From Planctomycetota bacterium (GTDB lineage: Bacteria > Planctomycetota > Phycisphaerae > Sedimentisphaerales > Anaerobacaceae), in assembly GCA_023481165.1 (NCBI GenBank), contig JAMCWO010000005.1:1-46765 (forward strand): a stretch of DNA of 46,765 bases, written 5' to 3'. Positions 41,771 to 46,765 of this stretch are shown here, one piece after another (positions within the stretch are counted from its first letter, which is position 1; every line of letters starts with the position of its first letter). A model generated the notes under the pieces. The model worked only from the letters and a program-made list of their open reading frames with translations, was not told the origin of the DNA and searched no databases. The translations under genes were made by a program, and so were the position numbers.

Positions 41771-42103
41771 TTAGCCTCCCCTCGCGCCAGGCGATGTTGC
41801 CGGCCAGGCTTCCGGCGTATCGTGTGAGGAGTGCGGCGCGGGCGGATCACCGGGCATCTTCATCCCGGGCATCCCGTGATCAGGCATGCTTTTCTGGCCT
41901 TCCCCGGGAGGGGCTGTAGCTGCCGTCGGCGGCGCTGGGACTTCCAAGGTTGTAGAAATGATAGTCACAGGGGCCTCTGGGGCGGCGGAGGCGGGGTGCG
42001 AAAGACCGACCGCTGGCGGAGCTTCGCCGGCGCATCCGGTCAGCACCAGCGACGTCAACCACAAGACCAGAACCCTGTCAATGGGTATGATCCATCGGCT
42101 CAT
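41771..42103 (-). CDS. Small Met/His-rich lipoprotein
   Basis: A 110-residue lipoprotein: hydrophobic N-terminus with lipobox LTGC (Cys24), a Pro/Ala/Thr linker, and a C-terminal MPDHGMPGMKMPGD motif followed by HSSHD, which could bind Cu. GGGGAGG precedes the ATG. Two nt separate it from the TolC-like gene. No named family recognised. Confidence 0.75.
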   Translation of the reverse strand: MSRWIIPIDRVLVLWLTSLVLTGCAGEAPPAVGLSHPASAAPEAPVTIISTTLEVPAPPTAATAPPGEGQKSMPDHGMPGMKMPGDPPAPHSSHDTPEAWPATSPGARGG

Positions 42104-42139
42104 GATGACCTCCCCGCCGCGTGCCCTTCCTGCCGGTCC

Positions 42140-42460
42140 TTACAGGTCCTTCTTGATCTCGTCGAACTGCTCCTTCGTGATCTCGCCGCGGGCGTAACGC
42201 TTCTTGAGGATGTCCAGCGGTGTGTCCGTCGGGGTTCGGGTTGCCGCGCTGGCCCCTGAGGCCCTGACCAGGAAGTAAACTATCACCACGACGATCACGA
42301 TGAAGAAAAGCCACATGGCCACCCCTGCACCCCAGTAATTCATCATGTGCCCATACCCATCCATGTGGCCGTTGTTCTCAGGGCCACCCTGATTAGTCTG
42401 CGCGAGAGTACACGACCACCAGACGAGATTGCCCCCGGGGGGCAAAGATCTCCCGATCAT
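42140..42460 (-). CDS. SHOCT-domain membrane protein
   Basis: About 106 residues: an unusual N-terminus, a Met/His/Tyr-rich stretch MDGYGHMMNYWGAG, one membrane helix (FIVIVVVIVYFLV), then a SHOCT domain (PLDILKKRYARGEITKEQFDEI). ATG 42460 has AAAGGAG 8 nt upstream; ATG 42364 would omit the first 32 residues. SHOCT ends often promote oligomerisation. In copper islands such small proteins are common but uncharacterised. A longer frame continuing upstream overlaps the Met-rich gene and is a shadow. Confidence 0.8.
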   Translation of the reverse strand: MIGRSLPPGGNLVWWSCTLAQTNQGGPENNGHMDGYGHMMNYWGAGVAMWLFFIVIVVVIVYFLVRASGASAATRTPTDTPLDILKKRYARGEITKEQFDEIKKDL

Positions 42461-42603
42461 CGGATCGCTCCTTTCCTCTGGAGGGGCAATCACTCCGAGG
42501 GGGTATGCCCCCGTCGGAGGGTACCCCGTCGTTCGCAGAGGGTCCACTTCAAAGGCCATGGACAGCGGCGGGCGGACAGGCACGCGGCAGACCGCCTGCC
42601 AAG

Positions 42604-43137
42604 CTACTGCGCCGGTTGTCTCTGCCACTGCGATTGCCCTTGCGGCGGCTGTTGCATCATACGACGTTGCATGGGGCAATTCTGCATGAACTGCTGGGCC
42701 ATTTGATGCACCCGGGCCCAGTCGATGTTGAGGTTCACTTCCCGGACCCGGTTGAGATCGCTGTCGTACTTGACCAGCTTGCCGGCCACGGACACGACCA
42801 CCCCGCCGTCGCTGGTGGCGGTGACGGATTCGTGCATCAAGCCGGCGGCCATCGCGCCACACGCCGGACAACCCATGCCACCCTGCCCCATCATGCCTCG
42901 ACCCATCATCCCGCCTTGACCCTGCATCATTCCCCGGCCCATGCCGCGGCCCATCATCCCGCCCTGCATGCCACCCTGCATACCGCCGCCCTGCTGCATC
43001 ATCCCGCCTCCCGTGCCCCCGCCCATCATGCCTTGTTGCGACTGATCCTGCGGCTGGTCTTCCTGCTGGGCGAAAATGGCATACGATCCCAAGCCGAGGA
43101 CCAGGACCAACGCGATCGGAACCATCCATCGTTTCAT
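42604..43137 (-). CDS. Secreted Met-rich protein (family A, copy 1)
   Basis: A 177-residue secreted protein: signal peptide MKRWMVPIALVLVLGLGSYA, then an extended GMMGGG/GGMQGGMM/GRGMM-rich low-complexity part (residues about 35-90), CPACGAM, a compact C-terminal domain (TATSDGGVVVSVAGKLVKYD and EVNLNIDWARVHQMAQQFMQ), then NCPM. The Met/Gly-rich part suits Cu(I)/Ag(I) binding. Copy 2 is at 46179-46553. I do not recognise a named family. ATG 43137 with AGGAAGG upstream. Confidence 0.8.
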   Translation of the reverse strand: MKRWMVPIALVLVLGLGSYAIFAQQEDQPQDQSQQGMMGGGTGGGMMQQGGGMQGGMQGGMMGRGMGRGMMQGQGGMMGRGMMGQGGMGCPACGAMAAGLMHESVTATSDGGVVVSVAGKLVKYDSDLNRVREVNLNIDWARVHQMAQQFMQNCPMQRRMMQQPPQGQSQWQRQPAQ

Positions 43138-43325
43138 CGTGACACCTTCCTTTCTCATGCGGCGGAATCCATTCCTACTATCTATCGAATTGTCATAACC
43201 ATTCTATGGAGCCTTCCTTCGCCCTCTGAAGACGGTTTTCTCCTGAAACGACCGGAGGAAATCGCTCACCGCGCAATCCTCAGGACGAGACAACACCGGC
43301 CCCCCAAACAGTTTGGCGATTACGC

Positions 43326-43896
43326 TCAATCGATGCCCAAGCGCTCGCCGCCGGGACCGGATTTCTTCTGCTTTTCCCCAAGCCGCCGGGCTTCCTCCAG
43401 AATCGGTTTGGGATTGCTCAACGACCCCTTGGCGACCATCTTGTTGTCCGGGCCGATGAGGAATCAGCGTCTCGGGCGCGGGTTTGTCGTACGCCTTCCA
43501 CGCCAGCTTCTGAGCATCGCATAGCGACATTACGGCGCCCTTGTGCAGATTGCAGACTTCGACACAGCCTGCGCCATGGGGACATTTGCTCGTGGGCTCG
43601 GAGAATTGCGCCACGGTCATCGGCAGATCCCAGAGCTGGCCGGCCAGATTGACGACCGTGGGCTCCAGCCAGCAACAGGCGGTCCCCGGCGGCGCGACGA
43701 AGGCGACAATCGCAACCGGCTGGCGGATCTTGTTGAAGCTGGCCTGTTTGCCCTCCAAGGACTTGTATTGCACATCCGGTGCCACGGCCCCGGCATACCA
43801 AGCCGGCGTCGACGTCCCGGTGATGACCCCGGAAGTCGGCGCGCAGCCGGCCAAACCGATCAAAGCCGCCAATACAATGAGGATTCATCCCGTCAT
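43326..43896 (-). pseudogene. Redoxin-like lipoprotein with early stop and +1 frameshift
   Basis: From the ATG at 43896 (GGGAGG upstream) the frame reads MTG-stop-ILIVLAALIGLAGCAPTS: a TGA (43885-43887) interrupts an otherwise good lipoprotein signal with lipobox LAGC. The body (VAFVAPPGTACCWLEPTVVN, PHGAGCVEVCNLHKGA) is thioredoxin-fold/redoxin-like. At 43460-43461 one extra base shifts the frame; without it the C-terminus is IGPDNKMVAKGSLSNP-, then PILEEARRLGEKQKK, ending at TGA 43326. Two lesions suggest a pseudogene; a sequencing error for the frameshift cannot be excluded. Confidence 0.7.
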
Positions 43897-44054
43897 GTCA
43901 GTGCCTCCCATTATGGATGGTCTTCATCGACACAATGAGTATCTCGCTCGTCAATACAGCGGAAAGTACCCTGCGGTTCAGTGAAACCAGGCCGGAGGTA
44001 CTCCCCAGGCAGACCAAGTAGTTACAGAACACCAAGTAAAAAAAGGCATGGACA

Positions 44055-44081
44055 GGAAACGTTACCGGCAGGTGAATCGTT
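44055..44081 (+). promoter_or_regulatory. Possible ECF-type promoter upstream of the sigma gene
   Basis: GGAAAC followed after 17 nt by CGTT, about 60 nt before the GTG of the sigma gene. This resembles the GGAAC...CGT consensus used by many ECF sigma factors, which commonly control their own gene. Weak statistical support. Confidence 0.4.
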
Positions 44082-44142
44082 CTGAATACAGGCCGCTCAA
44101 AGAGGCGGCAACAGACATCGGGGGGGCCGCTAAGGTCAACGG

Positions 44143-44508
44143 GTGGCAAGCCCGGAACGCTTCGAGCAGATTGCGCTGCCCCATTTGGACAGCGTCTACC
44201 GAGCGGCGGTTGCCGTCTGCAGGCGGACCGACGAGGCAGAGGACCTGACCCAGATGACGTTCCTGAAAGCCTTCGAGCGGTTCGACATGTTCAAGCCCGA
44301 AACCAATTGCAGCGCGTGGCTCCTGCAAATCATGAGGAATCTCTGGATCGACCGGGTCCGCCATCGAAAGGTCGCCGGCACGGCAGTTTCGCTCGAGCAG
44401 GAATTGCTGGTCACGGAGCCCAAGGTCGATACTGCGCTCTGGTCGGATGTCGGCGACTTCCTGGAGAACTTCTCCGACGAGCAGGTGCCCGGGAAATGGG
44501 CTTTGTAG
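44143..44508 (+). CDS. ECF sigma factor, truncated (region 2 only)
   Basis: A 121-residue protein with an intact sigma region 2 (AVAVCRRTDEAEDLTQMTFLK, then RFDMFKPETNCSAWLLQIM and RNLWIDRVRHRK). The linker LWSDVGDFLENFSDEQV is family-like, but the frame then ends VPGKWAL-stop. In the neighbouring frame AREMGFVGRNR ends at a TGA overlapping the anti-sigma start, and looks like the normal C-terminus of such sigma factors. So region 4 (the -35-binding helix-turn-helix) has been deleted with a frame change. GTG start with AAGGTC upstream. Confidence 0.8.
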   Translation: MASPERFEQIALPHLDSVYRAAVAVCRRTDEAEDLTQMTFLKAFERFDMFKPETNCSAWLLQIMRNLWIDRVRHRKVAGTAVSLEQELLVTEPKVDTALWSDVGDFLENFSDEQVPGKWAL

Positions 44509-44518
44509 GGCGAAATCG

Positions 44519-45322
44519 ATGAGCCACCTGACGGAAGAACAATTCGAGGATCTGCTGCAGGATGCGGCGCACGTCCCAGAACATGTGAACGGCTGTGCGC
44601 TCTGCCGGGCCCGCTTCGATGAGAAATACGCCATTGTCCAGCGGGTCCGCCAAGCGTCTCTTTCCATCCAGGCCCCTGCCGTCCTGGCCGACCGGATCCG
44701 AGCCGGCGTCGCCGCTCTGAGCGAGCCGGCGGCGACTGCCCCAGGCCGGGTCCGCCTCATTCCGCTGTGTGTCCGGCGACATCTGTGGTCTGGACTTGCC
44801 GCCGCGGCGGCGATCGTGGTTCTGGCGATACCGATAGGATTCTATGTCAGTACCGGCTCATCGGCGAAGGCAGCACCAGTGGCACTGGCGGAAATTCATC
44901 ACGCCAATCTCGGGTCCCTCGGGCAATTGGCCCGTAATGACGATCCCGGCGCGCTTTGTGAGTATCTCGAGAAACGGGTCGGCCACAGCCCGATCCTGCT
45001 GGGCACCGGATCGGGGGTGAACCTGTGCGGCTGTTGTGTGCGCCAGTTCCAAGGCCGTCCCGTGGCCAGCTACGTTGTCAAACGAGCCAACACCCCGATC
45101 TCCGTGATCGCGGTCCCCCAATCCCCGGAAGCCCTCGGCCTGGCCCCGACAGAACACAAGACGGCCGCCCACCGGAACGTCTGGCAAGCCCGGCATCAAT
45201 GCTGCAACATCGCTGCTGTCCGCATTGGCCGGTACTCTTACTGCGCCGTGGGGCAGGTCGCGCAGGAAGAATTGACGACTTTACTGAATGCCCTTCCCGC
45301 ACCGGCCCAGACGCTCCCCTAG
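44519..45322 (+). CDS. Zinc-type anti-sigma factor with Cys-rich periplasmic domain
   Basis: About 267 residues. The N-terminal ZAS motif is HVNGCALC (His-x3-Cys-x2-Cys). One membrane helix (HLWSGLAAAAAIVVLAIPIG, about residues 87-107) is followed by a periplasmic domain with several Cys pairs (NLCGCCVRQF, RHQCCNIAAV, RYSYCAVGQ). Likely the partner of the adjacent ECF sigma factor, releasing it on a signal such as metal or thiol stress. ATG overlaps the TGA of the ancestral sigma frame. AGGG is 8-9 nt upstream. Confidence 0.85.
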   Translation: MSHLTEEQFEDLLQDAAHVPEHVNGCALCRARFDEKYAIVQRVRQASLSIQAPAVLADRIRAGVAALSEPAATAPGRVRLIPLCVRRHLWSGLAAAAAIVVLAIPIGFYVSTGSSAKAAPVALAEIHHANLGSLGQLARNDDPGALCEYLEKRVGHSPILLGTGSGVNLCGCCVRQFQGRPVASYVVKRANTPISVIAVPQSPEALGLAPTEHKTAAHRNVWQARHQCCNIAAVRIGRYSYCAVGQVAQEELTTLLNALPAPAQTLP

Positions 45323-45331
45323 GATGATCCA

Positions 45332-45359
45332 GAACGCGTTCGCGAATTGTCGCGCGTTC
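45332..45359. terminator. Possible bidirectional terminator hairpin
   Basis: GAACGCG (45332-45338) pairs with CGCGTTC (45353-45359) between the convergent anti-sigma and LOG genes, a 39-nt gap. No T-run is present. Confidence 0.35.
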
Positions 45360-45361
45360 CG

Positions 45362-46099
45362 CTAGGCCGGCGGGTCCTCGACGTTCGCGTACTCAATATT
45401 CTTGATGAAGGCAACCGCCTCCTGGGGTGAGTCCGTGATGCGAAACAGCCGCACATCGTCCGAATCGATCGTCCTTTCCACAAGCAGAGATTTCTGGAAG
45501 AACTCCGTCATGCACGACCAAAACTCGCTGCCCATAAGGATGACGGGGAACTGCTCGATCGTGCAGGTCTGGATCAGCGTCAGCGTCTCGAACACCTCGT
45601 CCAAGGTCCCGAATCCGCCCGGCAGGACCACGAAGGCGCTGGAGTACTTGACCAGCATGACCTTGCGGACAAAGAAGTGGTCGAACTGCACGAAGTCATC
45701 CAGATAGGCGTTGGGCGCCTGCTCGCGGCGCAGCGTGATATTGCAGCCGATGCTCAAACCGCCGGCCTCTTTGGCCCCCCGGTTGGCGGCTTCCATGATA
45801 CCCGGCCCGCCGCCGGTGATAACGGCGTAGCCCGCCTCCGCCAGCCGCCGGCCGACTTCCCGCGCCAGCCGATAGTACCGGTGGTTCTCCGGGAACCGCG
45901 CGGAGCCGAACACGGTCACCGCCGGGCCCGTGACGTGGAGCGACTCGAACCCCTGGAGAAATTCGAGAAAGTACCGCACGGCGCTCTCGAGCTCCTCGGC
46001 CCGGTTCTGCCGGCCCTCCAGGAATTTTCTCTCCAGCGCAACCGTCGTATCCAGAAAACGCGGCGCCGCATCACGTCCGACCGCCTGTCGTTCCTTCAC
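45362..46099 (-). CDS. LOG-family/TIGR00730 protein
   Basis: A 245-residue Rossmann-fold protein: VTVFGSARFPENH, AVITGGGPGIMEAANRGAKE, FVRKVMLVKYSSAFVVLPGG then FGTLDEVFETL. The PGG-x-GT-x-x-E motif marks LOG-type nucleoside 5'-monophosphate phosphoribohydrolases (cytokinin-activating-like, or pyrimidine/purine nucleotidases). Specific substrate unknown. GTG start with AAGGAGGTG upstream. Its link to the copper island may be only positional. Confidence 0.93.
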   Translation of the reverse strand: MKERQAVGRDAAPRFLDTTVALERKFLEGRQNRAEELESAVRYFLEFLQGFESLHVTGPAVTVFGSARFPENHRYYRLAREVGRRLAEAGYAVITGGGPGIMEAANRGAKEAGGLSIGCNITLRREQAPNAYLDDFVQFDHFFVRKVMLVKYSSAFVVLPGGFGTLDEVFETLTLIQTCTIEQFPVILMGSEFWSCMTEFFQKSLLVERTIDSDDVRLFRITDSPQEAVAFIKNIEYANVEDPPA

Positions 46100-46178
46100 G
46101 CTGCACCTCCTTGCTTATCAGCGCAGCCATGTATCGCCGGCGGTCGGTCCGCTCAATAAGGAAGAACCTGAACGAAGG

Positions 46179-46553
46179 CTATTTCATCATCTGCCCCATT
46201 GGGCAGTTCTGCATCGTCTGCTGCGCCTTCGGACTCACGGCGTTCCAATCGACATCGAGGCCCACTTCGTTGACCTTCTGGAAAGCGGCATCACACTTGA
46301 TCAGCTTGCCAGCCACGACCACGCCCCCGTCGCTGGTGGCAGCCACCGACCCCTGCATCATGCCGCCACAACTCGCGCCCCCGGGACAGGTCATGTTGCC
46401 CATCATGCCTCCCATCATGCCGCCGTTCGTGCCTCCGCCCATCATGCAACCGCCTCCGGCTTGCGGCGCAGGCGACGCTTGCTGCGCCAGAATCGCATAC
46501 GATCCAAGGGCAACAACCAAGACCAATGCAACCGGGATCCAAAATCGTTTCAT
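46179..46553 (-). CDS. Secreted Met-rich protein (family A, copy 2)
   Basis: A 124-residue paralogue of the protein at 42604-43137. Signal MKRFWIPVALVLVVALGSYA, a shorter CMMGGGTNGGMMGGMMG-type segment, CPGGASCGGM, then ATSDGGVVVAGKLIKCD, EVGLDVDWNAVSPKAQQTMQ and NCPMGQMMK. The shared C-terminal domain is well conserved whereas the Met/Gly part varies in length. ATG 46553 has AAAGGAAG upstream. It lies 79 nt before the LOG gene. Confidence 0.8.
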   Translation of the reverse strand: MKRFWIPVALVLVVALGSYAILAQQASPAPQAGGGCMMGGGTNGGMMGGMMGNMTCPGGASCGGMMQGSVAATSDGGVVVAGKLIKCDAAFQKVNEVGLDVDWNAVSPKAQQTMQNCPMGQMMK

Positions 46554-46663
46554 TGTGACATCTTCCTTTCCCAAAGAGGTAAGAACCCGCTCCTCTCCGG
46601 CCCCGCCCGCACCATCCCCTGGCGATGCACCCACCCCGCCGAGGGCCGGGCGACGGTCAACCT

Positions 46664-46765
46664 CTAGTGCCGTTTCCAGTCAGCGAGTTTCGTGACCTGC
46701 CGGGGTGGTGCAGGATTTGACGAAGAACACCCACCTTGGGGCTGGAGTTGACGTAGCTTCTCCAT
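46664..46765 (-). other. Short open frame at the window edge, not recognised
   Basis: From an ATG at the very edge, 33 codons (MEKLRQLQPQGGCSSSNPAP, ending KLADWKRH) run to a TAG. It may be the tail of something extending beyond the window or be non-coding. No SD can be judged. Confidence 0.2.

Noticed and set aside
42140-43129. 329-codon extension of the SHOCT protein
   Set aside because: The upstream part overlaps the Met-rich gene in a shifted frame; an SD-backed ATG at 42460 gives a sensible protein.

Overview
The window looks like bacterial chromosome from a GC-rich, Gram-negative-type, diderm organism, most likely a member of the Planctomycetota (Phycisphaerae-like). This is an inference. 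It rests on KDO/LPS-export genes next to RNase E/G and a radical-SAM-linked (DUF2344) gene, a YXWGXW-repeat secreted protein, a Tat-exported sugar isomerase-like protein, UroD/DUF1638 genes, Met-rich secreted proteins and intergenic DNA full of short word-like repeats. No rRNA or tRNA gene was recognised.

Layout. 1-1.1 kb: 3' part of a tricorn/S41-type protease. 1.2-1.8 kb: a DUF4160/DUF2442 pair (toxin-antitoxin-like). 1.9-12.9 kb: one long minus-strand cluster. From a good sigma70-like promoter near 12.98 kb it reads flippase-like protein, DUF502 protein, HPF, PTS EIIA, HPr, PTS EI, DUF2344 protein, RNase E/G, KdsD, KdsC and a very large LptC/LptA-like protein. This joins a regulatory (nitrogen-type) PTS and ribosome hibernation to KDO synthesis and LPS export, the same combination seen around E. 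coli kdsDC-lptCAB-rpoN-hpf-ptsN. 13.0-16.3 kb: hisI and comF (+), then a ferredoxin-like DUF362 protein and a LexA/S24-type self-cleaving repressor (-). 16.3-20.2 kb: a type II restriction-modification pair (XhoI/PaeR7I-like endonuclease plus an SPPY-type methylase) set in repeat-rich non-coding DNA, including an array of about 14 copies of a C(A/G)AACCCAATT-core repeat.

20.2-30.0 kb: YXWGXW protein (+), then minus-strand housekeeping and accessory genes: a second HPF paralogue preceded by a 28-codon ORF, a GDT1/TMEM165-type Mn exporter coupled to a 39-residue remnant of another Mn exporter (MntP), a metallophosphoesterase, DUF1638, UroD-family protein, Tat-exported TIM-barrel protein, DUF1805, phosphomannomutase and DUF302. 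30.2-34.1 kb: a complete four-subunit group 3b-like [NiFe]-hydrogenase operon (beta-gamma-delta-alpha).

34.1-46.6 kb: a copper-resistance island. It holds two CopB-type P1B ATPases separated by a recombination scar, a multicopper oxidase, a TolC-like outer-membrane protein, a Met/His-rich lipoprotein, a SHOCT membrane protein, two paralogous Met-rich secreted proteins of an unnamed family, a broken redoxin-like lipoprotein, a LOG-family enzyme, and an ECF sigma/anti-sigma pair whose sigma gene has lost region 4. The island abuts the hydrogenase operon with only 3 nt between stop and start. Several islands show fresh decay: MntP fragment, methyltransferase and ATPase fragments, truncated sigma and a double-lesion redoxin.
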